The notes beneath the pieces were generated by a model. It worked only from the letters and a program-made list of their open reading frames with translations, did no database searches and was not told the origin of the DNA. The position numbers and the translations under genes were made by a program. Below are positions 47,828-58,080 of a stretch of DNA of 64,000 bases, piece by piece; the stretch's first letter is position 1; each line of letters starts with the position of its first letter. The stretch comes from Ischnura elegans (taxonomy: Eukaryota; Arthropoda; Insecta; Odonata; Coenagrionidae), in contig NC_060251.1 of the NCBI RefSeq assembly GCF_921293095.1, positions 91,250,566 to 91,314,565 of the forward strand, read 5' to 3'.

Positions 47828-48172
47828 AATTGGGGAATATGGCTGTGGGTATGTGGAAATAATGAGACACTTTCTCAAAATGTTGGATGTTATTGGAGAG
47901 TATATAAAAAAAATTCAAAAAATAATATTAATAATAGCTCTGTGAATTCAACTTTTTGAGGAGAAACACTATAGAACGAAACATCGAATGATAAACAAAA
48001 ATATCGTACTGAAAACTAATTTTATTTTAACAGCTTACAACATGTGTTTCGATTGCTACACAATATCATCGGGCACTGAAACACTCACTGTCCTTATTGA
48101 ATCTTTCAATTAAAATAGTACACTTTCTTATGCAGGGTATTGACCAAAATATTTTTCTAATGATAATTGACC
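47828..48172. repeat. Dispersed repeat H, copy 1, with hammerhead-like motif
   Basis: Colinear with 53040-53372: GGCTGTGGGTATGTGGAAAT, AATAATATTAATAATA, ATTTTATTTTAACAGCTTAC and GGTATTGACCAAAATATTT all recur in order. On the minus strand at 48078-48030 lies CCGATGA, stem ATTG/CAAT, then CGAAACACATGTTG. This is a hammerhead-like core with one change (CCGATGA for CTGATGA). Confidence 0.75.
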
Positions 48173-48537
48173 AGCAGGTAAATAACAACTCGAAAACCTG
48201 AGTTACGATACAATATAAGTAAAGACATTGTAGAAATTAATGTGATTCGACTCAGGTGGTTAGGGAATGTCTCACGTCCTAATCGTAAAAGATAGCGGCG
48301 AATCGTAAGTGAAAACCTACACGTAATTTTCTCAAGGTATTTAATGACGGATCGTTTTTTCCCAGTCGTAATTAAAGTAGCAAGAAAGTTCTAATCTTCC
48401 GAAAGTTCTGATAAAATTAAATTAATTAGATCCGCTAGTCAACATATTTTCTGAAAATGATAAAAAGAAGTAGAATGAGGACCCAATCCTTAGAAGGTTA
48501 CCACGCACCGGGGCTGTAACCCAGTACTACAACTGAT
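48173..48537. other. No recognisable gene or element
   Basis: AT-rich DNA. Nothing is recognised. Confidence 0.5.
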
Positions 48538-49135
48538 ACGCCCGCGCACCCGAGGAGGGGAGTGGAAGGAATGGAAAAAGGATGGAGGCGCCACCGCGAT
48601 AAGGAGCCCGAAGACTTCTCCAGGGTAGGGATAGGAATGGGAGGGTGGGATAGGGTATAGCCTCGCCGCTATGAAATCGACCAGGGCCCACTATTAGCGA
48701 AACCATAATTTGCTGTGCCAACGATTTTGAAAGATTATTCATTAAAAGAGAAAAATCCAAAGATCAAATCGTTGGATAGGAGTAGAGAGAGTGATGAGGG
48801 CTCAGGGGAGCCCTTCAAGGATACAACACACAAGGGAACCAACTCAGAGACTTATACGCCCAATCATCCAGTGAGGGGGAGGAGAAGAGGGAAAAAGGAA
48901 AGAGGACCCGCCGCAATAGGAGCCCGACGACGCCTCTGGGGTAGGGAAAGCGTGGGAAGGGATGGGACGGGGAAATACACCTTAACGCTATAGAAGCGAA
49001 AAGGGCCCAACTAAATAGCGAAACCATGTAAAGCCATTAATGTGCCAGCGATTTTAAAGGGTTGTCCTATGAGGAAGAATAATCCAACGATCAAATCGCT
49101 AGATAGGAGTAGAGAGAGTAAAATTAATCGGTAGT
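48538..49135 (+). repeat. Two-unit tandem duplication
   Basis: Unit 1 (about 48538-48797) and unit 2 (about 48855-49125) share in order GGAGCCCGA, GTAGGGA, GGGATGGG-type tracts, AGCGAAACCAT, GCCA-CGATTTTGAAAG or its variant, and GATCAAATCG followed by ATAGGAGTAGAGAGAGT. The period is about 320-335 bp. GC-rich first halves and AT-rich second halves alternate. No coding content is recognised. It may be part of a longer satellite. Confidence 0.75.
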
Positions 49136-49239
49136 CTAGCAGGTACTTAGAAAATTAGATTTTTATTACACATGCATTCTTATTGTTCATTATTTATGTG
49201 TGGCCATCACTGACATTAGGAAGTGAAACCCGGCCTGCT

Positions 49240-49660
49240 AAGATAGCTCACGAAAAAGAAATGGACGTGGCTGAGATGGTTGATGGAAAAAAATAGAAGA
49301 GATAAGATTAGGAATGAGACGATAAGGGAGACGGTAGGAGTTGTTGAGATCTCAGGAAAGGTACTAAAGGTAAGAACCAATGGTTATGCCATATTTTAGG
49401 AAGGGTTGAGGAGTGGGGATGTGGGGAACAAACATTCAAAATTTGCAAGTGGAAGGGAGGGAAGAGAACGAAGGGGAAAATCTAAGAGAAGATAGAGGGA
49501 CTGTGTTGAAGATGAATTGAGGGAGAAGGGTTTGAGACAAATGGGTTCCGAGCATCGAGTGACATGGAGGCGACGGGTTTGGAACAATGACCCCAAACGG
49601 GAATTTATTTGCAAAAAAAGAATAAGATTTTATAAGTATTCCAAGCGTCAAGGTAGGTTT
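49240..49660 (+). mobile_element. LINE C-terminal relic of a second type
   Basis: The plus strand reads RNETIRE, then VGVVEISGKVLKVR and GYAIF. After frame changes it gives EGFETNGFRASSDMEA, or in another frame LRQMGSEHRVTWRRRVWNND. This matches the order of a widespread LINE C-terminal region in which a RLRWYGHV-type box precedes a GRP--W block and a DR--WR block. The frames are broken. It differs from the LINE-A copies. Confidence 0.65.
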
Positions 49661-50380
49661 ACATGAAGGATTTAGCTAATTACCCTGGCATGACCTCCCT
49701 CCCAACTCGTAAATCCCTCCTCAGCAGGGTGGTTTCTTTTATCAAAGAAAACGAAAGGCATTGATTGCGATTCGTTACCCACCAGTATTGTATTCAAAAT
49801 ATATAAATTATTTGGTTTTTGAATTCCCAGTATAGACGAATGGCAATGGTCAATTTTAACTGCATTTGAAAAAGGCCAGATTGGCGCCCATACGATGCCA
49901 CTCCACGTGACGTCACAGGGACCTAGTTTCTGTACGAGTAGATAGGAGTTTTACAGCGTCTGAGATTACCAATGCATGCATGAGGCACAGACTTCAGGGA
50001 AACATCTCTTAATACTCACTTATTAAAACTGCCTATAGTCGGAAAGTTTCCTTCGTTTGCTAAGGTATTAATAATCCTTATTAAAGCCAAGCGCTACCTG
50101 CTAGCAGCCAGCATCGCAGCGGCTCACAATATCCTCGCCCCAAGGTCACCTCACATGGGGGAAGCGGGAACCAGAAGGACGTCACAAGGGGTTTTCCCAG
50201 CATTCATACTTAGCCGTCGCGTTTTCGCGCGATTGAAAATTTTCACTTTTCATTTAATCGCGAAAAATAGATATCGTCATTGAAAAATCTAAAAGCGTGA
50301 AATACGTACTCCAGGAGTAATAATTTTTCGATTTAGGCAATAAAAAAATAATAGGAAATAATTGGCAAGAAAGCCCACCT
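49661..50380. other. Unassigned, with a CACGTGACGTCA motif
   Basis: Around 49905-49917 the palindromic words CACGTG and TGACGTCA overlap, resembling an E-box joined to a CRE site. The patch 50090-50240 is GC-richer. No gene lies nearby, so these words may have no function. Confidence 0.35.
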
Positions 50381-50540
50381 CCTTTCATCCTTCATAAAAA
50401 TACTTTTCTATTTCTTCTCCTTTATTGTTTACCTAGAATTCTTCCCTCTAAAAATTGTTTTCTACCTCCCCTTCCCGTTCTATACTCGCTCCGTCAAGCT
50501 CCTCAGTCCCTTCCGCACATCGGACAAAGATTCAGAATTA
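50381..50540 (-). mobile_element. LINE-A-like C-terminal fragment, degenerate
   Basis: The minus strand gives KGLRSLTERV, then GRGG and a GKILGKQ-like stretch in shifting frames, comparable to the block at 60670-60464. It is short and eroded. Confidence 0.45.
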
Positions 50541-51243
50541 AAAACAAACATTACTTAGCGCGAGATTCATGAAATAATATAGTAGATAATGGATTACTGT
50601 AACTAGTGATCCTCCCAGTGGTTGATGGAATGAAAAATAATGTATTATCCAGCCAATGGCTGATCCAAGACAGAAACATGTGAGGTGCTATTTGGGAGAC
50701 CTATGGGGTACCTCTCAGCAGTAGTGGGAGTCCTAACAAAATTACCATTTTATCTAGCGTAAATCGGATATTCCAGGGGGGGCTGTAGCCCCACCTAATC
50801 TCTCTGGACCCGCAATTGTATTCAGCGAAAAGTTTTACGGAATATACACCGTGTGTGTTCATCTTCGTAGACGACAGTTTCGCCGGCATTGCAGCTGACT
50901 TCTTCAGGTCGACGAAAAGGCTAAATCGACCTGAGACTGTAAACCTATCCTCCGAATCTCCACCACACCGCGAAAGTTTACGCAATAATTTCTTATCCCT
51001 GCCTACCCTCATGACCACTATGTAATCCGCATTCAACTTATTGTTAGCACCTCTTCCTTTCCATTAACCTTTTTCTCTTCTTCTGCGTCCTCTATTAAAA
51101 AATGGTCCTTCTACGGCCATGGCATTCATTCGTGAGTGAATGACGACTCCTGCCACTTAAAGTTCGTAGATTAAGTTTTCGTGGTAGTGAAGAACTTGAG
51201 AAACCTTCATGAATGGTATACACCAGAAAATTTTTACTAATTG
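50541..51243. other. Unassigned, with an open frame on the minus strand
   Basis: The minus strand has an open frame of 111 codons (51036-50701), and the plus strand one of 69 codons (50816-51025). The short palindromic GGGGGGGCTGTAGCCCC-like run at 50774-50793 suggests an eroded transposon end. No protein family is recognised. Confidence 0.35.
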
Positions 51244-51251
51244 GTGATGAT

Positions 51252-51992
51252 CAGGGACGGTGGGGTCGGCTGATCGGTGATCGCCGAGGGCCCCGAGCTT
51301 AGGGGGCCCCCACAACGCTCGCGTCCACCGTGTTATAATATAAAGATTGGAAGTAAAAAATAAAACTTTGTAAGGTTCACACATTTTAATACGGGCACGA
51401 CCCGGGTTTCGTAACGTGGTCACATCTTCATCTTTTATTTTTTTACTTCCAATATGGATAGGTTTCACAAAGTTAAGCCTGAAGTAATCAGTTATAATAT
51501 AAAGACCCAGATTACTTGAGAAAACGTTTTCTAATTATTATCAAATTCTAAGTTTTAAATAATTTTCTTTATTTACTACTTACACAGTGCCAAATTATCA
51601 TATAAAAAATAAAATGAAGCTGTCACAAGAATGAAGAGAACCTGTTACTTTTTTGAAAGAGTTATTCTAAAAGGCTATTTTAGAGATTTCTTTAGATTTC
51701 AATGCAGTTTCAAGGAACAATGTCACTAAATAGATGATATAACCATTGTACATTACTACATTTTACAAGCTGTGAAAATTTCACTCTTCATACTAATTTT
51801 TCGTATGAAATTGCAAGTTTTATTAACTTTTATCTTGAATTCAAGAGCCAGAATTGAGTCAAAAAGTCAAATTCCATTTCCGGGCATGCAATTTCCTAAA
51901 ATTTTCCGGGGGAGGACCCCTGAATCCCCTGGTAAGGGAGGCGCTATCATGAATCCCACCCGAGGGCCCCCAATCACCCCAGACCGCCCCTG
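51252..51992. mobile_element. Non-autonomous hAT element with perfect 8-bp duplication
   Basis: GTGATGAT flanks it exactly (51244-51251 and 51993-52000). The ends are CAGGGACGGTGGGG and, reversed, CAGGGGCGGTCTGGGG. The 741-bp interior includes a nested 145-bp insertion (51347-51491). Right of the insertion, the sequence shares words with 36505-36888. No transposase frame. Confidence 0.9.
51347..51491. repeat. Nested fold-back insertion with hammerhead-like motif
   Basis: A 14-bp direct repeat TTATAATATAAAGA (51333-51346 and 51492-51505) brackets the insert exactly, so it entered the hAT element by transposition. Its arms TTGGAAGTAAAAAATAAAA and TTTTATTTTTTTACTTCCAA are complementary. On the minus strand, between them, ATGAAGATGTGACCACGTTA is followed by CGAAACCCGGGTCGTGCC. 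This is a hammerhead-like stem II, GAAAC, stem III, GUC series whose first base (C3) is changed to A. Confidence 0.75.
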
Positions 51993-52000
51993 GTGATGAT

Positions 52001-52884
52001 AAAGCAGAAGAAACTTTTAACATAAACAGCATTTCGTGTTGCAAAACTTTCATTCCATTTCGCATGACACTTAGTCATTCTAATAAATGTCGTAACGGTG
52101 CACGATGAAAACTTTTTAATCAACCATGATTGAGTTCGTTGCACTTAGCTGGATATCAAAATTCAATAAATGAATATAGAAGGTAACTTATTAATATCCG
52201 CAAGGGCAATTTAAAAAAATAATTGACCATGAAGCCGGCCGTAATAAGATTTGCGAAAAATGCTCCCAAATGAAAAAGTTAATAACGTCATCAGAGAAAT
52301 AATTCACTGGGAAAAAGGGCAACAATAAAATGTGTACCACAGTGTTGAAGTGAAGTCAATGATATTATTTCTCAACCGATTATTATCATAAGTTAGGTAA
52401 AATAAATCTGAAAAAAATTATACCTTTTTATTCGAGATCGTATAGTTTCCAGGCAGTGAATTCACGAGTGCAAAGGCGAGGAGAAATACAGCTGATGAGG
52501 TGGAATGTGAAGACCTGATGGCACGTGGTCCTAAAGAGATATGAGCGACAGACGAGGCGCCACCGCGTGAATATTCAAACAGCGACAGCGTCGGAAGCAA
52601 GAAAGGTTAACGACTTTCACGACACTGCAGTTGGATTTCAGTGATTTTTGATGGCGGGAGTGGCTGAGGTTAAAGAAATTGACGATAAGAGCGTGCTGTA
52701 ACCCAATGCGCATTTACAATGAAAAGAATATTTAATTATTATCCTAGAATAACAATGGGGTGGGGCAGTGGCAATATGTTTTTGAGGGTGATGGGGAGCC
52801 TGGGGGGGCAACCCTCCCCCCAGGTAACGGGGGGTTCGGGGATTAGTCATCGGTAGGTAGGTCGCTTCTTATCCTTATTCACTA
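52001..52884. other. No recognisable gene or element
   Basis: The stretch 52755-52850 has long G and C runs like the interior of hAT miniature elements, but clear termini were not found. The rest has no supported feature. Confidence 0.4.
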
Positions 52885-53039
52885 CCTACATCCTAACTTA
52901 ATCCTAAAAAATACTTAGTCACCATTTAGATTCATCTTGACTGATCGCCCCTTATTTTGGGATTGTGCCACACTCCGTGATAAATGCCTTATGAATAATT
53001 TTTAATAGAATTTATATCCATAATCGCTTCAAACGAGCA
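52885..53039 (-). repeat. Dispersed repeat, inverted relative of 44736-44890
   Basis: Reverse-complement match to 44736-44890 across about 150 bases, with shared TTTTGGGATTGTGCCACA-type text. It joins directly onto repeat H copy 2. Confidence 0.7.
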
Positions 53040-53372
53040 AATTGGGGCTACGTCGAAATCTATGGCTGTGGGTATATGGAAATAATCATTCATCACGGGT
53101 TTATTACCAAAATACTGGACTTTATTGAAGAGTGTATCAAAAACTATTTTTTCAAAAAATAATATTAATAATAACTCCATAAATTCAACTTTTTAAGGAG
53201 AGACATCATGAAACAACATATCGAATTATAAACAAAGATATCGTGCTGACCACTAATTTTATTTTAACAGCTTACAACAAGTGTTTCGACTGCTACACAA
53301 TAATCATCAGGTACTTAATCAGTTACTGTCCTTGATGCAGGGAATTGACCAAAATATTTCAGTGACTTGTCT
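53040..53372. repeat. Dispersed repeat H, copy 2
   Basis: Colinear with 47828-48172 through the landmarks listed there. It carries the better of the two hammerhead-like motifs of this family on the minus strand. Confidence 0.75.
53270..53316 (-). ncRNA. Hammerhead-ribozyme-like motif in repeat H
   Basis: The minus strand has an exact CTGATGA core (53310-53304), then TTATTGTGTAGCAGTC as stem-loop II with one extra base before the stem. GAAAC follows (53287-53283), then ACTTGTT, where A-C-A pairs with U-G-U and leaves U at the cleavage position. GTAAG after it can pair its first three bases (GUA) with UAC upstream of the core. The order and core bases match a minimal type I hammerhead. The extra base next to stem II and the short stem I make activity uncertain. 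Confidence 0.5.
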
Positions 53373-53397
53373 CACTGCCATGATATTAATAAATGAT

Positions 53398-53512
53398 GTT
53401 TAACTTTAAGCAGATGTAGTTATTATTCGTCATAACTAGACAATAGTTATAAATAATTTTATTATTTCTCTCAGAATTTTGGGGGGCGATCTATCCCCCC
53501 CCCCCCCCCCCC
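53398..53512 (+). repeat. Dispersed repeat shared with 39843
   Basis: See the match at 39843-39965. This copy ends in GGGGGGCGAT and an 18-base C run (53495-53512). Confidence 0.5.
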
Positions 53513-53923
53513 AATAGCTATTTTAGGTGAGGGATTAACAATAGGAAATATCCTAGCGCACGAATTTAACGAATCATTAAATCATTAAACAAAATGAAAG
53601 AATCATTTAATGAATTCAGACTACGGTACTTGATTTTTTTCCTCATTTTCCTAATTTCTGGGGAAGGCGTGTCCTCTACCTATCTCCCTATTAACTCCCC
53701 AACTAAATATTTCCTCTAAAAATTACTTGCTCTTTCGGAAAAAAAATTCATATTCAGCACGTCCAAGTTCATCAACTTAAAACAAAAGTGCAGGATTTGT
53801 AAAATATATATTTTCAGTTCATGGCATAAGTTTCAAACATGCATTTTTAGCATATACTGATGAACAACACTGACGCTGGACACCGATTACTCCCAAGTTT
53901 TGCAAATCTAACTTAAGGTGATG
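53513..53923. other. No recognisable gene or element
   Basis: The part around 53680-53780 faintly resembles the minus-strand LINE end at 50381, but the match is too weak to annotate. Confidence 0.4.
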
Positions 53924-53931
53924 CTGAACAT

Positions 53932-54234
53932 CAGGGTCGCAGCTAGGAATTAAGGCTAGGGGGGTTTCAGGCGCAAAACACTGGGGTGTCTTAATACTCG
54001 CCCGCTCCTGGAATACCCGCCAGGGTTAGCGGGAGGTGCGGGGGCTTGAAAACTTTACAGATAAATGGTTCAAAATGGTGAGTTTCACGGCCTTCTGAGG
54101 GATATTTTATTAATATTTATACTATTTTATAATCAATATTAATCCAATTAAGTGAAATGGATTGAGCTTTAAAATTTCTCTGATCTCTGGGGGGGGATTT
54201 TATCCCCCAAAACCTCCCCCTCGCTGCGCCTTTG
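53932..54234. mobile_element. Non-autonomous hAT element, CAGSGGCGCAG family, copy 2
   Basis: CTGAACAT flanks it exactly (53924-53931 and 54235-54242). The ends are CAGGGTCGCAGCTAGG and, reversed, CAAAGGCGCAGCGAGG. Its reverse complement aligns over the full length with 35666-35974. No coding content. Confidence 0.92.
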
Positions 54235-54380
54235 CTGAACATTGATATGAATGCAGGCCTTGAGCAGTGAACACGGAAAAACGTGCGGTCCGCGATGCGT
54301 GGGAAGATCGCTGAAAGTGAAAAGGTTTGTTTATTGCGGAAGGAGTGTGATACTCGGAGAAATAAGAGCGTAGCGCGTGG

Positions 54381-54400
54381 TTTTTTTTTTTTTTTTTTTT
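54381..54400. repeat. T20 homopolymer
   Basis: Twenty T in a row. It could be the poly(A) tail of a minus-strand retrocopy, but the sequence on either side is not recognised as a retroposon. Confidence 0.6.
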
Positions 54401-55338
54401 GAACGGTGGACTTTCCTCCGAACAAATATGCTACACGCCCCATCCAAAGCCGACGACAAAAAAAAGGAACAGTTTTAGGTCCGAGTAACTCCGTTGCGCA
54501 ATCCGGGTTGCCAAACTTGAATGCGAGCCAGACGTGCCGTGAGGTTCAATTGTTTATGAAATCTCCATGTCATCGTGCCTCCAGACACTTGTGACGAGTT
54601 CATTACCCAAGTCCTCTCGAAACGCTGTAACCTTCCGCACGATGAACAGGATCTTAGTGGATAAAAATGTATGCCAGCTATGGTTACCGGCCCCTAATTT
54701 TACCGCTGATTCTCTAATTTACCGGATATAGTTTTATAATATTTTATGAAGTAATTCTGTGAACCGTAAATTAAAATCTGTATTATAACACGTCGGATTA
54801 GAAGTAAAATTGCGGCAGCTCCATCCGAGATCACTAAAGAGGCATTTGATATACGTGAATCAAAACATGAAAATGATTAAAAAATTTCATGAGTAAGAGT
54901 TCATAAAAATTAGCAATTTAAATACTTTGAAATATAATCGTGGAGGATTTTTTCAATTCTGCATCATTAAGATAATTTATTATGTGATTTCTTTGACAGA
55001 GATTACTATTTACATTTTATTTAGTTCGTTTTGAAACGTTACCAGACAGATATAAAAATTGTATTTCGATATTTTCTCATATGTAACTTTTTTATCGCAA
55101 CTAAAGCCTTCGGCTACCCCCGCATAAAATCCTAGAAGTTTGAGATGGCCGAGCGAAACTAATAGACCTCTGTAACCTGAATATGAAATATTTACACCCT
55201 TGGGCCTAAGTCTCAGGTGAGAATTGCTATCACCTACCCAAAACAACTTCGGATTGAAATATTAAGAGAGCGAAACTGTTAGTGATACTGACCTCTTGGA
55301 GCCACTCGAATGGAAATCAGTGTCGGACAGTAGATTGG
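54401..55338. other. No recognisable gene or element
   Basis: No supported feature. Confidence 0.5.
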
Positions 55339-55346
55339 AAATTAGA

Positions 55347-55601
55347 CAGTGGCGTAGCGAGGAGCGGTCCGGGGGGTCTGGACCCCCCCACAAATATAAA
55401 AGCACACTTACTTAGCATCAAAAAAGGAAACCAAATATTGAAAATTAATGAATTTACAAAAGATTCCTTCGAAAAATGAATTTTTTTCGAAATTATGAAA
55501 AGTGTTAAAATTAGTATTAAACTCTCTGCTTATTACCATGTTTTTCAAAACTTTTCTCCCCTGGTTTTGGACTCCGAACAAAATTTCTGGCTACGCCACT
55601 G
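55347..55601. mobile_element. Non-autonomous hAT element, CAGTGGCGTAGC type
   Basis: The ends CAGTGGCGTAGCGAGG and, reversed, CAGTGGCGTAGCCAGAAATT are inverted repeats. Flanks AAATTAGA and AAACTAGA agree at 7 of 8 positions. It has a GGGGGGTCTGGACCCCCC palindrome just inside the left end. It is 255 bp and carries no transposase. A right-end fragment of the same type lies at 62022-62071. Confidence 0.88.
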
Positions 55602-55609
55602 AAACTAGA

Positions 55610-56300
55610 CTATATATACTATGTGCATTCAAGGGAATTTTAGTTTCCAACGAATCCATCTCTTACGAACGCCAACATACTGAGGTAGATACGGTGATAA
55701 AAATAAAATAAGAGACATAGATTGGATTTGGAATTTACCTTTTCCCACGATCGATTTGAGACTACAACGGCAGCGTTGGGACTTAGAAATATGTTAGTTT
55801 ACTGGTGATGTAGTTTACTAATTTATGTTTTCCTAAATGCATGTTTCCGAATTATAGTAGTATTTTTAACAGCATGATTTGCATTTTCTAGCTTCATTGA
55901 TAGATTGGTTTCATAAGTAGGATATAGTGGGTTATGTGCCGTAAGTAGCTAACATGTTACGTAGTGCATGTTCACGGTAGTAAATTGTAACCCTCTGGTG
56001 CATGTTGGTGATGATTCACTCCTTGCCAAACACCTCTGCAGGTGGCTTGCAGGGTAATATGTGGATGTAGCTACCACCGCAACCCGATCCCTGGCTGCCA
56101 GGATGAAAATTGCGTTATCAAAGAAGGCGTTTATGAAGAGGTAAGACCAGCTTAACACCTCTGTCTGTGACTCGCTGGGCAATATGTATATATACACGTT
56201 TTTTTCACTATATATTCAAGTAAACGTTTAAAAATAGTCTACTCAATATGCCCCGAAAATATAAGGATGATTAAGTAAGTTATAAACGAGTGAATTATAG
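55610..56300. other. No recognisable gene or element
   Basis: No supported feature. A frame of 82 codons on the minus strand (56197-55949) has no motif. Confidence 0.45.
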
Positions 56301-56900
56301 TGTGTCGAGATAAAGACAAATATATGGCAAGTCGTGAGGGAATGCTGTGTCTTCTTAACTACAGAAAGGTTTGCTAGCACACAAACGCGATCCAATAAAT
56401 CCATCACCTATGCAGAGAGAAGCACTTTAAGGCTGAAAGGAGGCCACAATGTGGAGGAGAGAGAGAGGTTGAAAAAAAAACACGATCGGGGGACAACTTG
56501 GCAGCTAAGCGTCCGTCACGCGGATCGCCGACGGCGAAAGTGAGTGTGCGGTCAGCGGCGCTAACCCGAACGCATCGCTCCCATGTCACGCCTCAGAGAC
56601 ACGCAGCAATGCACTACACAATGCAGGTGGTATCCGTGACTGCAGCCGACGACATCGCGAAGCTCTTTGATCCGCCATGAGTAGGGGGAACTCCTCTTAA
56701 CAATGAACTCACGCGATATAGAAGGAAAGCGGGGATCCCCTTGGAGACGAAGCGATGGGGAACACCATGTTGTACACACCAATTGTAACAAAGGAAATAT
56801 CCTCACGCACATCCAATCTATTCCATGCTTAACTTCAATACGAATCCCATATAAGCGTCCGCGTAAAACGCTGGTTACAAGCACCTGAAAACCAGCGGCT
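56301..56900. other. CpG-rich island of unknown role
   Basis: Between about 56480 and 56680 CpG dinucleotides are far denser than elsewhere (for example CGCGGATCGCCGACGGCG). Overlapping open frames occur on both strands (56561-56884 minus, 107 codons; 56498-56680 plus, 60 codons). The island could be a promoter or first exon, or an undescribed repeat. No product is recognised. Confidence 0.35.
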
Positions 56901-57623
56901 TGTTTCCGGCGTTTACAAGTGCAGGCAATTATTGTGGCCTTTCATGTTAAAAGCTGGAAACAAGTTCTGGACCTCAGTTGTCGAGATGTCCCCGTCAAGC
57001 TGTGATGAAGTTTTTTTTTATTAGAAAACGTCGAGTTAAAGCTAGACAGCAAGAGAGTCTGAGTGCATGATATTAAAATCGAACGAAAAAAATTAAGGCG
57101 AGTGCCACCATCTCTTTCCTCAGTAGTTCCATATGGCTGATATTTGGAAAAATTGTTCTATAAGCTCATCGGTATCAACCATTTCATGAAATTTCGAGAA
57201 ATCTGGACAACCACTGCACCACACTTCACTCTTACACAGTTGGAGTCAGCCGGCGTTGTAGGCGCTGGAAATTATGTTTCAAACATTCTGGTTCGCAGGT
57301 AGAAGCCTACAGCCGGCGTCGATAAGTCCGAACAAGCTTTGTCGGTAAACTGGCACATATGAAACAACGCAAACTTTTACTGGCGCCTATTCGCGCTTAA
57401 TGGCGCCGGCAACGGGCGTTCTACGTGAATGCACATTTAATTGCATTATCCGTAATGCACCGAGTGTTTCAAAATGAATAGCGGAGTATTGATGTAATAT
57501 AATAATATATTTCATTGGCTTGGTGCTAAAAGGGCAAATGTCAAATTAACTTACTTTTCAGAAGATCGGCCTTAAATTATAAAATAAAATTCAACCTTAT
57601 TTTAAACTGAATGGCCCAAAACT
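56901..57623. other. Unassigned, partly GC-rich
   Basis: The patch 57240-57440 contains two AGCCGGCGT words (57249 and 57312) and several GGCGC words and is unidentified. Nothing else is recognised. Confidence 0.4.
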
Positions 57624-57863
57624 CTAGTGAAAGATTTTTCTTTTACTAATTTTTACCTTTCCACGGACATGACTGATTATCTTGGCTCTTTCAAAAGACT
57701 GAACCAACATTTTTTCCAGCGTTAAAACATTCAATAAAGCAGGTATGTACTCAAACAACCCAATATAGCTGACAATATCTTTCTCTACATACTGGTTGTT
57801 CAAGGCTGCTGCCATACCTATCCTATGAATAATTTCCCCTTTTTCCTGTGTGTACACGGACAT
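57624..57863 (-). CDS. Hypothetical 79-codon frame, possible transposon exon
   Basis: The translated frame begins MSVYTQEKGEIIHRIGMAAA, is mixed in composition and looks protein-like, but I do not recognise it. Near its end GGAAAGGTAAAA could be a splice donor. The word CATGTCCGTGG (minus strand) occurs near its 3' end and again near 58063, and ATGTCCGTG forms its start. It lies beside a PLE insertion and about 2 kb from a Harbinger-like nuclease fragment on the same strand, so it may belong to the same broken DNA transposon. It could equally be chance. Confidence 0.25.
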   Translation of the reverse strand: MSVYTQEKGEIIHRIGMAAALNNQYVEKDIVSYIGLFEYIPALLNVLTLEKMLVQSFERAKIISHVRGKVKISKRKIFH

Positions 57864-58080
57864 TTCTTTTTACGGTAGGACGAATTTTTTTTTGTTATTT
57901 TATAACAAATATTATGAAATAAAAGATCCCCAAAAAACTATTTTGGAATTTATTTATTGTTTCAACTTGTTTAATCATATATTTTATAATAAATTATTTA
58001 GTAAAGTTTGTTAATACAATAAACACCTCTTCGAAAATCTATGCAGGACTGTCCACGGACATGACGAATCATTAGTTTTT
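57864..58080. other. AT-rich spacer
   Basis: AT-rich, with the 13-base word CCACGGACATGAC at 58053-58065, which also occurs at 57661-57673. No coding content is seen. Confidence 0.45.

Noticed and set aside
54117-54443. 108-codon minus-strand frame
   Set aside because: It reads through a hAT miniature element and a T20 run. The lysine stretch is the homopolymer.
55282-55479. 65-codon plus-strand frame
   Set aside because: It begins in flanking DNA and ends inside the hAT element at 55347-55601. No domain.
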